Of a stretch of 64,000 bases of DNA, positions 17,814 to 25,795 are shown one piece after another. Both the position numbers and the translations under genes were made by a program. The notes below the pieces were generated by a model, which had not been told where the DNA came from, made no database searches, and saw nothing but the letters and a program-made list of their open reading frames with translations. Source of the stretch: Streptomyces sp. MUM 178J (GTDB lineage Bacteria > Actinomycetota > Actinomycetes > Streptomycetales > Streptomycetaceae); assembly GCF_022414575.1 (NCBI RefSeq), contig NZ_JADWYQ010000018.1, positions 46,852 to 110,851 on the forward strand, read 5' to 3'. Numbering within the stretch: position 1 is the first letter of the stretch; the number at the start of each line of letters is the position of its first letter.

Positions 17814-18833
17814 GTGCCGCGCTCATCTGCTACTGCTCCGCCTCCCGTCGGCGCGCTGCTGCGCCGCTACGAGAATCCGGGCGAGCCGCTCTCCTGCAAG
17901 CCCGTCACCCAGGGACTGCTGAACCGCGGTTACCGCCTCGCGACGACCCGCGGGGCCTACTTCCTCAAGCACCACCTCGACGGCGACCAAGAGGCGATCG
18001 ACCGTCAGCACCGGGCGACCCAGCGGCTGCAGGCCCTCGGAGTGCCTGTCGCGCCGCCCGTAGCGGACGCGCAGGGGCGCACGGTCGCGGTCATCCAGGG
18101 CCGCTGCTACGCCCTGCACCCATGGGTCGACGGCCGGCACCGGGACGGCGCACAGCTCACCGCGGCGCAGTCCCGGCGGCTCGGCGCGCTGCTTGGCGCG
18201 GTGCACACCTGCCTGGAGCGGGTGATGTCGCCCGACCTCGAACAGCGCGGCCGGACGTACGAACATGCGAGCGCGGACCCCGAGGAGACGTTCGCGCTCA
18301 TCGACGAACTGCTGGGGCTGGTGCGGGGGTCGCGTCCACAGGAAGCGTTCGACGCGCTCGCCGAACACCGGCTGCTCGAACGGCGCGCCCTGCTGCGCCG
18401 CCACGCCGACCGGCGGCCGCCGCCGGGTTCGGCGCGCGGCTGGGTGCACGGCGACTTCCATCCGCTGAACCTGCTCTACCGCGGGCACGAGCCCGCGGCG
18501 ATCGTCGACTGGGACCGGCTGGGGTTCCATCCCCGGGCGGAGGAAGCGGTCCGGGCCGCCGCGATCTTCTTCGTCCGCCCCACGGGCGAGCTCGAACTCC
18601 CCAAGGTCCGCGCCTATGCCCGCGCCTACCGCCGCACAACGGGCGCGGACCCGGCGGAACTCGCCGCCGCCGTGCACCGCGTGTGGTGGGAGCGCCTCAA
18701 CGACTTCTGGATCCTCCGCTGGCGCTACCAGCTCCACGACCGCAGGGCGGACCCCCAGTTCCCCGCGACATCGGCGCTCGCGGTGTGGTGGACGCACGAA
18801 TACGACGCGGTCCGCGAGGCGTTCACGACCTGA
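17814..18833 (+). CDS. APH/choline-kinase-like phosphotransferase
   Basis: 339 residues with the aminoglycoside phosphotransferase/HSK2 kinase fold. Residues about 10-100 form the N-lobe (Lys in YFLKHHLDGD); the catalytic loop is WVHGDFHPLNLLY and the metal-binding motif is AIVDWDRLGFHP. The family phosphorylates small molecules such as homoserine, choline or sugars; the substrate here is unknown, and resistance need not be assumed. The GTG at 17814 has no ribosome site, but TAACAT at 17801-17806 is well placed as a -10 for a leaderless mRNA. It is divergent from the bkd operon and convergent with a kinase gene. Confidence 0.85.
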   Translation: MPRSSATAPPPVGALLRRYENPGEPLSCKPVTQGLLNRGYRLATTRGAYFLKHHLDGDQEAIDRQHRATQRLQALGVPVAPPVADAQGRTVAVIQGRCYALHPWVDGRHRDGAQLTAAQSRRLGALLGAVHTCLERVMSPDLEQRGRTYEHASADPEETFALIDELLGLVRGSRPQEAFDALAEHRLLERRALLRRHADRRPPPGSARGWVHGDFHPLNLLYRGHEPAAIVDWDRLGFHPRAEEAVRAAAIFFVRPTGELELPKVRAYARAYRRTTGADPAELAAAVHRVWWERLNDFWILRWRYQLHDRRADPQFPATSALAVWWTHEYDAVREAFTT

Positions 18834-19182
18834 CGTCCGTCTCGCCCGCCCACTCGCCCCATGGCTGCGGGGCTCCGCCCCCCACCCCGGAGGCCGGCGC
18901 GGACCACGCCGATCCGGGCTCCCCCGGAGAAGCCGCACGGCGTTCTCGACGGCGTACAACCGCCACCTGCCGGACGTGGGGCAGCCCCATGACTTCCGCC
19001 TCACCGGGTGAGCCCGGGGGCTCCGACCGCGGCGCGAAACCCACAGGGCAGCCCCTCCCCGGAGACGGACGAGGCCGCACGCGGCGCGAAACCGCCGCTT
19101 CCCGGGGGTGCGGGGGCGAAGCCCCCCGCGAACAACCTCACCCCCCCCGGAGGGGATTCGAGGGCGAAGCCCCGGGAGTCGG
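18834..19182. repeat. GC-rich intergenic region with REP-like hairpins
   Basis: No gene is seen in this 349-base gap between convergent genes. It contains several REP-like units (GGGGCTCCGCCCC at about 18868, GGGGGCTCC, and GTGCGGGGGCGAAGCCCCC near 19108-19127 forming a hairpin) and repeated GGCGCGAAACC strings at 19032 and 19082. It may terminate both neighbours. Confidence 0.6.
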
Positions 19183-20829
19183 CTACTCGCCGCCTTCCTC
19201 GCCGCCGTCACTCCCCGACGTCGCGCCCCCGTCGGCCCCCGACGTGGGCCCTCCCGGGCCGCCCGGGTCCGGGTCGCCCGTCGGGTCGGCGCCGTCCGTG
19301 GGATCGCCTGTGGGGCCTGTGGTGGGGTCGCCCGTCGGATCACCGGTCGGGGGCGTCGAGGGGGTGTTCGTGGGGTCGCCGGTCGGGTGCGAGGGGGTGA
19401 ACGACGGGGTGTACGAGGGCGTGTAGGACGGCCGCCGCGGCGGCTCCTGGTTCTGGCCGGACGAGGTGTCCGGCTGCTCCTGCTCGTCCGGCTCGCTCTC
19501 CTCCTCGCTCGGCGTCAGCGAGGTCTTGTCGGACTGCGACGGCGACTCGGAGACCGACGGGCTGTCCGTCGTACCGTCCGCCTCGCCTCCGGCGCGGTCC
19601 AGCGCGAACGCCACCCCGGCCACGACCGCGATCACCGCGAGCGCCGCGAACAGCATCACCTTGCCACGGCCGCCCCGGCCGCCAGGCCGATTGCCGCCGT
19701 ATCCGTCGTCGTAGCCGCCGTATCCCCCGTCGTCGGGGTTCATCGGCGGCAGGATCGGCCCCTGCGAGGTGTCCCCGTGCCCGAGGCGCCCCTGCCCGGC
19801 AGGGCCCATCACGGCCGTCGCGCCGGTCGTCCCCGTCGCCGGGGTCGCCGCGGCGAGCCCGCCCGCCGGACCGGCGTCGGGCAGCGCGACGGGACCGGTG
19901 TTCCACATCCCGGTGTGGCCGCCCTGCTCCTGCAGCATCTGCAGGGCGTACTGCACCAGGCCCCGCATCTCCTCGGCGCTCTGGAACCGGTCGTCCGGAT
20001 CCTTCGCCAGGGAGCGCATCACCAGCCCGTCCAGCTCCGGCGGCACGGAATGCAGCGCCTGCGACGGCGGCACCGGCATGTCCTGCACATGCTGGTACAC
20101 CACCGACAGCGGCGTCTCACCGGTGAACGGCGGCCGCAGCGCCAGCAGTTCGTACAGCAGACAGCCCGTGGCGTACAGGTCCGAGCGGTGGTCGACCGCC
20201 TTGCCGAGCGCCTGCTCGGGCGACAGGTACTGAGGCGTGCCCATCACCATGCCGGTCTGCGTCATCGTCGCCTGCGCGCCGTGCAGGGCGCGCGCGATGC
20301 CAAAGTCCATCACCTTCACCGCACCGGAGTTGGTGATGATGACGTTCGCCGGCTTGATGTCCCGGTGCACGATGCCGTGCTGGTGCGAGTACGCCAACGC
20401 CTCCAGCACACCGGACACGATGATGAGCGCCTGCTCCGGCGGCGGCGCCTCCGCGCTGACCAGCAGATCGCGGATGGTGCGCCCCTCGACGAGCTCCATC
20501 ACGATGTAGGGGACGGTATGCCCGCCCACGGCATCCTCGCCGGAGTCGTACACCGCGACCACCGCATGGTGGTTGAGGCCCGCGACCGACTGCGCCTCGC
20601 GTGTGAAGCGGGCCTTGGAGACCGGGTCCTCCGCAAGGTCCGCGCGCAGCAGCTTCACCGCGACGGTGCGGCCGAGCCGTACGTCCTCCGCGGCGAACAC
20701 CTCGGCCATGCCACCACGGCCCAGGCGGTGCGTCAGGCGGTAGCGGCCGTCGCCGACCAGTCCGTCGATGCCCCAGGAGTCCGCCGCATCCGGCACTCCG
20801 CCGCCGCCTGCTTCGGGTTCGGGTGCCAT
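19183..20829 (-). CDS. receptor-type Ser/Thr protein kinase with Thr/Pro-rich outer tail
   Basis: About 548 residues. Kinase domain 28-290: Gly loop LGRGGMAEVF, Lys59 (AVKL), catalytic IVHRDIKPANV, DFG as MDFGIA, APE replaced by LSPEQA. One membrane helix follows (VMLFAALAVIAVVAGVAFAL) and an external Ser/Thr/Pro/Asp-rich tail with PSYTPSYTPSF and PTGDPTGDPTTG repeats, no PASTA domain. The ATG at 20829 with GAGGACTG upstream was preferred to an in-frame one at 20865. Divergent from a second kinase; the pair likely arose by duplication. The repetitive tail may reach into the cell wall. Confidence 0.9.
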   Translation of the reverse strand: MAPEPEAGGGGVPDAADSWGIDGLVGDGRYRLTHRLGRGGMAEVFAAEDVRLGRTVAVKLLRADLAEDPVSKARFTREAQSVAGLNHHAVVAVYDSGEDAVGGHTVPYIVMELVEGRTIRDLLVSAEAPPPEQALIIVSGVLEALAYSHQHGIVHRDIKPANVIITNSGAVKVMDFGIARALHGAQATMTQTGMVMGTPQYLSPEQALGKAVDHRSDLYATGCLLYELLALRPPFTGETPLSVVYQHVQDMPVPPSQALHSVPPELDGLVMRSLAKDPDDRFQSAEEMRGLVQYALQMLQEQGGHTGMWNTGPVALPDAGPAGGLAAATPATGTTGATAVMGPAGQGRLGHGDTSQGPILPPMNPDDGGYGGYDDGYGGNRPGGRGGRGKVMLFAALAVIAVVAGVAFALDRAGGEADGTTDSPSVSESPSQSDKTSLTPSEEESEPDEQEQPDTSSGQNQEPPRRPSYTPSYTPSFTPSHPTGDPTNTPSTPPTGDPTGDPTTGPTGDPTDGADPTGDPDPGGPGGPTSGADGGATSGSDGGEEGGE

Positions 20830-20998
20830 CAGTCCTCGCCGTCGTATCTCAGGGTGCTGTGCCACGTCACGCTACAGCCTCCGCGCGACGAAGCGGATTC
20901 CAGAGGATCCACCCATGCCTGATACCGCGAAACCATGCGGTTCCTGTAACGCTTCCGAGACGCTTCTTGTGCGTACGGTCACGGAACGGGCGCTCGGC

Positions 20999-21026
20999 TT
21001 GACGTGTCGGACCCCTCGGGCAGACT
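20999..21026 (+). promoter_or_regulatory. candidate promoter of second Ser/Thr kinase
   Basis: TTGACG (20999-21004) and CAGACT (21021-21026) with 16-base spacing resemble a vegetative sigma(HrdB) promoter, about 75 bases before the kinase start. It lies in the 273-base gap between the two divergent kinase genes. Confidence 0.4.
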
Positions 21027-21102
21027 GGCCCCGTACATCATCGCGGTCGCCGCGCCCCGGCAGGGCGGGCCCTAGGGCTGCGTATCGAGGGGGAAGCAAG
21101 TC

Positions 21103-22860
21103 ATGAGCCAGGACGGCGCACAGGGCCGCCATGCGGGCGGTTCCGTCGCGGGCGGCCGCTATCAGCTGCGCGATCTCCTCGGCGAGGGCGGCATGGCGTC
21201 CGTGTATCTCGCCTACGACTCCGCCCTCGACCGCCAGGTCGCCATCAAGACGCTCCATACCGAACTGGGGCGTGAACAGTCCTTCCGCGAGCGCTTCCGC
21301 CGCGAGGCGCAGGCCGTCGCGAAGCTGTCGCACACCAACATCGTGTCCGTCTTCGACACCGGCGAGGACACCGTGTCCATCGGCGGCTCCGCCGCGGGCG
21401 ACGGCACGCCGATGCCGTACATCGTCATGGAGTACGTGGAGGGCAAGCCCCTCGGCTCCGTACTCCAGGACGACATCCGGCAGTACGGCGCGATGCCGGC
21501 CGACAAGGCCCTGAAGGTGACCGCCGACGTGCTGGCCGCGCTGGAGACCAGTCATGAAATGGGCCTGGTCCACCGGGACATCAAGCCCGGCAATGTGATG
21601 ATGACCAAGCGCGGCGTGGTCAAGGTGATGGACTTTGGCATCGCCCGCGCCATGCAGTCCGGCGTCACCTCGATGACGCAGACGGGCATGGTCGTCGGCA
21701 CCCCGCAGTACCTGTCGCCCGAGCAGGCCCTCGGCCGCGGCGTCGACGCGCGCTCCGACCTCTACTCGGTCGGCATCATGCTCTTCCAACTGCTGACCGG
21801 GCGACTGCCCTTCAACGCGGACTCGCCGCTGGCGATCGCGTACGCACATGTGCAGGAGGAGCCGGTGGCTCCGTCCAGCATCAACCGCTCCCTCACCCCG
21901 GCGATGGACGCCCTGGTGGCGCGCGCGCTCAAAAAGAACCCGAACGAGCGCTTCCCCAGCGCCGCGGCGATGCGCGACGAATGCGCCCGCGTCGCGAGCG
22001 CCGGGCAGACCGGCGCACCGGCGATCGTCGCGGGCGGCCCGGCGAACAGCGGCGCCGGAGTCGGCTCCGCCGTCTTCCCCCCGCTGGACCAGTCGGCCCC
22101 GGCCCCCGGCCCGCAGAGCGTGCAGACGCCCTACCAGCCGGGACCGTCGTCCGTGCCGACGCCTGGACCGACGCCGGCCCCGGGACCGGCCCCGGCCCCG
22201 CAGGGCGCCTACGGGACCCCCGCGCCCCAGGCCCAGCCCCAGGCCCAGCCGCAGGCACAGCCGCAGCCGCAGCCGCACTACGGCTATCCGCAGAACGCCT
22301 CGCCCGCGCACACGCCCACCCCCGGCTACCAGCAGCCGCACGGCGCGGCGACCCCGCCCCCGTACACGATCGCGCCCCAGCCGTCCCCCGCGGGCGGCGG
22401 CAGCGGCGGCGGGCGGCGGAACATGCCGGTCATCGTGGCGGCGATCGCCGTGGCGCTGCTCACAGTCGGCGGTGTGGTCGCAGCGGTCGCGTTCAACAAG
22501 GACGACGGCACGGGCGACCAGGGAGGCGGCGAGACGAGCGCAAGCGCCGGCGAGTCGGAGAAGGCCGGGTACAAGGGCCCGGAGCGGCACCGGACGATCA
22601 AGAAGACCGAGTGCTCGGACGCGCGGGAGAGCTCGTACGACCCCTCCAAGGTGCAGGCGCCCGACTTTGTCTACAAGGACATCCTCTCGGTCAAGGAGTG
22701 CGCCCAGACCCAGGGCTGGAAGATCAACGAGAGGCGCGTCGACAACGCCCAGTGGGGCGAGGACATCGTGATCTCCCAGTTCCCGCTGGCCGACACCGAT
22801 ATCTCCGAGGACAACGCGACCTTCACCCTCGAGGTCTCCACGGGCAACCCGGCCGACTGA
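21103..22860 (+). CDS. receptor-type Ser/Thr protein kinase with small extracellular domain
   Basis: 585 residues. Kinase domain 15-285 with LLGEGGMASVYLA, Lys49, HRDIKPGNV (Asp159) and MDFGIARA; activation-loop Thr-rich TSMTQTGMVVGTPQYLSPEQA. A 150-residue Pro/Gln-rich linker with APQAQPQAQPQAQPQ repeats leads to one membrane helix (about 441-464) and an external domain of about 110 residues holding two cysteines (KTECSD, VKECAQ). The external part is not a clear PASTA repeat, though it ends with PASTA-like 'GEDIVISQFPLADTDI'. Start ATG 21103 has GAGGGGGAAG upstream. Signalling ligand unknown. Confidence 0.9.
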   Translation: MSQDGAQGRHAGGSVAGGRYQLRDLLGEGGMASVYLAYDSALDRQVAIKTLHTELGREQSFRERFRREAQAVAKLSHTNIVSVFDTGEDTVSIGGSAAGDGTPMPYIVMEYVEGKPLGSVLQDDIRQYGAMPADKALKVTADVLAALETSHEMGLVHRDIKPGNVMMTKRGVVKVMDFGIARAMQSGVTSMTQTGMVVGTPQYLSPEQALGRGVDARSDLYSVGIMLFQLLTGRLPFNADSPLAIAYAHVQEEPVAPSSINRSLTPAMDALVARALKKNPNERFPSAAAMRDECARVASAGQTGAPAIVAGGPANSGAGVGSAVFPPLDQSAPAPGPQSVQTPYQPGPSSVPTPGPTPAPGPAPAPQGAYGTPAPQAQPQAQPQAQPQPQPHYGYPQNASPAHTPTPGYQQPHGAATPPPYTIAPQPSPAGGGSGGGRRNMPVIVAAIAVALLTVGGVVAAVAFNKDDGTGDQGGGETSASAGESEKAGYKGPERHRTIKKTECSDARESSYDPSKVQAPDFVYKDILSVKECAQTQGWKINERRVDNAQWGEDIVISQFPLADTDISEDNATFTLEVSTGNPAD

Positions 22861-22863
22861 GCA

Positions 22864-23125
22864 TGCGCTCGACCGGGCCGGCGGCGCTCGACGGGCCGGC
22901 GCTCCAACGGGCTGACACCCCAGGGGCCAAGGCTCGACCGGGCCGGCGCTCGACGGGGTCGGCACCCGACGGGCCCGCCGGCTTCGCTGGGCCGGCGCTC
23001 CACCGTGCCGGCGCCCCAGGGGGCCAACGCTCGACCGGGCCGGCGCCCCAGGAGGCCGGCGCTCCACCGGGTCGGCACCCGACCGAGCCGGCGCTCCACC
23101 GGCTTCGCTGGGCGGGACCCTGTCC
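22864..23125. repeat. degenerate CCGGCGCTCCACCGGG repeat array
   Basis: About 260 bases of degenerate repeats with a core CCGGCGCTC(C/G)AC and spacing of roughly 15-30 bases. Larger duplicated blocks are present: GCTCGACCGGGCCGGCG occurs at 22935 and 23029-23045, and CCGGCTTCGCTGGG at 22978 and 23099. No bona fide gene is assigned although frames stay open through it. Confidence 0.75.
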
Positions 23126-23310
23126 GACCGGGCCCCGCCCGACCTTGCTCACGCCGGGGCGGGCCCGCGCCCGAAACGAATGCCGCGCCTGACCTGAAGC
23201 AAGCACCGAACCCCAAAAGTGCAGCATGTCCGAGATGCCGGATGCGTCACGGCATGTGACGCTGAGTTCACCAAGCGGAACTCGGCGGCTCGGCACGGGA
23301 GGGTCACCCG

Positions 23311-24060
23311 GTGACACCCAGGCGGCTCGGCACTCGGTGCGTGGTCACCGCCGCGGCCACGGCGGCGCTGACCCTCGCAGCCTCGCCGCCGGAGTACGCC
23401 GCGGCCCCCGCGCCTTCCTCCGCCGCGGCCCTCGCGCCTTCCTTCGCCGCGGCCGCCCCGACTCCGACTCCGACTCCGGCACCGGCACCGGCTGCAGCGG
23501 ACGAACCGACCGACGGCGCGGCGCCGACCGCTTCGTCGTCCTTCGCGGGGCGGCAGGCGGGGGAGGGACGCCCCCGGCCGGGACGGCGGCCGGGGAGCCG
23601 CAGCCCCCGCCCGCCCGAGAGCCAGAGCACACCCGCATCGCCGAGCCCGGACGGCACGGACGGCACCTCGGCCGCCTCCGGCTCCGCCACCGCACCCTCC
23701 CCCACGGCGTCGGGCGGCGTCGCACCCACGGACGGCACGCGGACTCAGGGCCGCGACACCGGCTCGGACTCCCGGCTGCAGGGGGACTTCGGGCGTCCGG
23801 ATGGGCACAGGCCCCCTCCCGGGGAGGCGAGGACGCCCGGCGGCGAGGAGACGTACCCGCCCCCGGACGGCGAGGGCAGCGCCGTCGTCCCCTTCCCGCC
23901 GGCGGCGAGCCTCACCGGTCCGGCGGATGCCCGCAACCGTGACGACCGCCCCCTCGCCGAGGGCGAGCCGCACCGGATCTCTCCCCTGTCCCTGGGGGCC
24001 GGAATGACGCTCATGGGGCTCGGGCTGGGCTTTCTGGGCCTGCGACTGCGCCGCCGCTGA
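23311..24060 (+). CDS. proline/alanine-rich secreted protein with C-terminal membrane anchor
   Basis: 249 residues. A signal peptide (RRLGTRCVVTAAATAALTLA) is followed by a low-complexity Ala/Pro/Ser/Thr/Gly region of about 190 residues and a single C-terminal membrane helix LSLGAGMTLMGLGLGFLGLR ending in RRR. It thus resembles a wall-spanning stalk tethered in the membrane, without an LPXTG sorting motif. The GTG at 23311 has GGGAGGG about eight bases upstream. No enzyme domain is seen. It follows the repeat array and precedes the PadR-ABC unit. Confidence 0.75.
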   Translation: MTPRRLGTRCVVTAAATAALTLAASPPEYAAAPAPSSAAALAPSFAAAAPTPTPTPAPAPAAADEPTDGAAPTASSSFAGRQAGEGRPRPGRRPGSRSPRPPESQSTPASPSPDGTDGTSAASGSATAPSPTASGGVAPTDGTRTQGRDTGSDSRLQGDFGRPDGHRPPPGEARTPGGEETYPPPDGEGSAVVPFPPAASLTGPADARNRDDRPLAEGEPHRISPLSLGAGMTLMGLGLGFLGLRLRRR

Positions 24061-24205
24061 CTCCCCGGTCCGCCCGCTTCACCCCTCGGTCGCGCCCGCG
24101 CCCGCGCCGCTGCCCGGCCGACTGTCCTCCGCAGGGCGGCCCGTCCGCCTCAGGGCCTACCCGCGCCATCAGTCTCAGGTCGGTTGGCCCACGTCGGCAT
24201 ACCCG

Positions 24206-24223
24206 GTATACATACTGAGTATG
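24206..24223. promoter_or_regulatory. PadR self-operator over leaderless start
   Basis: GTATAC (24206-24211) and CATAC-TGA-GTATG (24211-24223) overlap the presumed -10 (TATACA, 24208-24213) and the ATG at 24221. ATAC...GTAT symmetry is typical of PadR-family sites, so the regulator probably represses its own operon by covering the promoter and start codon. Confidence 0.6.
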
Positions 24224-24904
24224 TCCATCCGCCACGGTCTTCTCGCCCTGCTTGAACGGGGCCCCCGATACGGCTCCCAGCTCCGTACGGAGTTCGAGTC
24301 CCGCACCGGCGCCACCTGGCCGCTCAATGTGGGGCAGGTCTATACGACCCTCAACCGCCTGGAACGCGACGGCATGGTCGCCCAGGACGGCGAGGACGCC
24401 GCGGGGCACGCGCTCTACGCGATCACTGACGCGGGGCGCACGGAGCTGAAGAGCTGGTTCGGGACGCCCGTGGACCGCAGCAGCCCGCCCCGCGACGAAC
24501 TGGCCATCAAGCTCGCCATGGCCGTCGGCGCGCCGGGGGTGGACATCCGTGATGTCATCCAGTCCCAGCGCCGCCACACGGTGAAGGCGATGCAGGACTA
24601 CACCCGTCTCAAGGCGCAGGCCCTGGCCGCCGTCGAGGGCGGGGGCCCGAAGGAACGGGACGATGTGGCCTGGCTGCTGGTGCTGGAACAGCTGATCTTC
24701 CAGACCGAGGCCGAGGCGCGCTGGCTCGATCACTGTGAGGCCCGGCTCATCCGCCTTTCCACGGCGGCGGGGCCGGGCGCACCGCCTGTGCACGGCGCAC
24801 CGCCCATCCGCGACACGCCCTCTGTCCAAGGCGCATCATCCGCCCACGGCGCATCGCAGCCCCGCCGAAACACCGGCCCCGCGCATCCGGCCCGCTCCTC
24901 GTGA
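24221..24904 (+). CDS. PadR family transcriptional regulator
   Basis: About 227 residues. The N-terminal winged helix (SIRHGLLALLERGPRYGSQL, then TWPLNVGQVYTTLNRLERDGMV) is the PadR signature; the C-terminal helices (IQSQRRHTVKAMQDYTRLKA) are the dimerisation part. The last 50 residues form a low-complexity Pro/Ala/His tail with GAPPVHGAPPIRDTP repeats. The ATG at 24221 is leaderless with a -10 of TATACA. It precedes an ABC ATPase and an FtsX-type permease on the same strand, a common PadR-controlled efflux arrangement. Confidence 0.88.
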   Translation: MSIRHGLLALLERGPRYGSQLRTEFESRTGATWPLNVGQVYTTLNRLERDGMVAQDGEDAAGHALYAITDAGRTELKSWFGTPVDRSSPPRDELAIKLAMAVGAPGVDIRDVIQSQRRHTVKAMQDYTRLKAQALAAVEGGGPKERDDVAWLLVLEQLIFQTEAEARWLDHCEARLIRLSTAAGPGAPPVHGAPPIRDTPSVQGASSAHGASQPRRNTGPAHPARSS

Positions 24905-25033
24905 CACCGGGACCGGTCACATCTTCCGCACCGCCGGCCCTGTCCTCCGTACCACCGCTCATGCACACGCGCGCCATCTGACCGGGCACGCCCCCGTGCA
25001 TCCATACGCAACCGCCCAAGGGGGGACCCTTCC

Positions 25034-25795
25034 ATGTCCACACAGTCGCCACACACATCACAGGGACAACAGCGACCCGTGCTGAGGCTTCAGCAGCTGA
25101 GCCGTGTCCACGGCAGCGGGGCCACCGAGGTGCACGCTCTGCGAGGGGTCGACCTCGACGTCTTCCCCGGGGAACTCGTCGCGGTCATGGGCCCGTCGGG
25201 GTCCGGAAAGTCCACGCTGCTGACGATAGCGGGCGGCCTCGACACCCCCACGTCCGGACGGGTCGTCGTCGAGGACACCGACATCACCGCCGCCGACCGC
25301 AAGACGCTCGCCGCGCTGCGCCGCCGCAGCATCGGCTATGTCTTCCAGGACTACAACCTGATACCGGCCCTGACCGCGGCCGAGAACGTCGCGCTGCCGC
25401 GCGAACTCGACGGCGTCTCCGCGCGCAAGGCACGTGGAGAGGCGGTCGCCGCGCTGGAGGAGATGGAGCTCGGGCATCTCGCCGACCGCTTCCCGGACGA
25501 GATGTCCGGCGGCCAGCAGCAGCGGGTGGCGATCGCACGCGCCCTCGTCGGCGACCGTCGACTGGTCCTCGCCGACGAGCCCACCGGAGCCCTGGACTCC
25601 GAGACCGGGGAGTCGGTGCTCGCCCTGCTCCGCTCCCGCTGCGACGCGGGCGCCGCCGGGATCCTCGTCACCCATGAGCCGCGCTTCGCGGCCTGGGCGG
25701 ACCGCGTGGTCTTCCTGCGCGACGGCGCGGTCGTCGACCAGACGGTCCGCAGCCAGACGGACTCCCTGCTGACGGGCCAGGCGGCCGAACTGTGA
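25034..25795 (+). CDS. ABC transporter ATP-binding protein (MacB/LolD type)
   Basis: 253 residues. Walker A GPSGSGKST (53-61), Q-loop FQDYNLIP, signature MSGGQQQRVAIARAL (Ser158), Walker B VLADEPTGALD (Asp181, Glu182) and the switch His in LVTHEPR. The LolD/MacB/FtsE type teams with FtsX-fold permeases rather than with classic transporters. The ATG at 25034 follows AAGGGGGGACC. Its stop overlaps the GTG of the permease by GTGA. Likely exports or senses a cell-envelope-active compound under PadR control, an inference from context. Confidence 0.92.
   Translation: MSTQSPHTSQGQQRPVLRLQQLSRVHGSGATEVHALRGVDLDVFPGELVAVMGPSGSGKSTLLTIAGGLDTPTSGRVVVEDTDITAADRKTLAALRRRSIGYVFQDYNLIPALTAAENVALPRELDGVSARKARGEAVAALEEMELGHLADRFPDEMSGGQQQRVAIARALVGDRRLVLADEPTGALDSETGESVLALLRSRCDAGAAGILVTHEPRFAAWADRVVFLRDGAVVDQTVRSQTDSLLTGQAAEL

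Noticed and set aside
17814..18833. Antibiotic resistance by the APH-like protein
   Set aside because: HGDFHPLN and the DWD motif only show the kinase fold; many family members phosphorylate metabolites, and there is no resistance context.
22823..23317. Minus-strand repeat protein with RWSAGP-like units
   Set aside because: It is encoded entirely by the intergenic repeat array, lacks a ribosome site and resembles no family.
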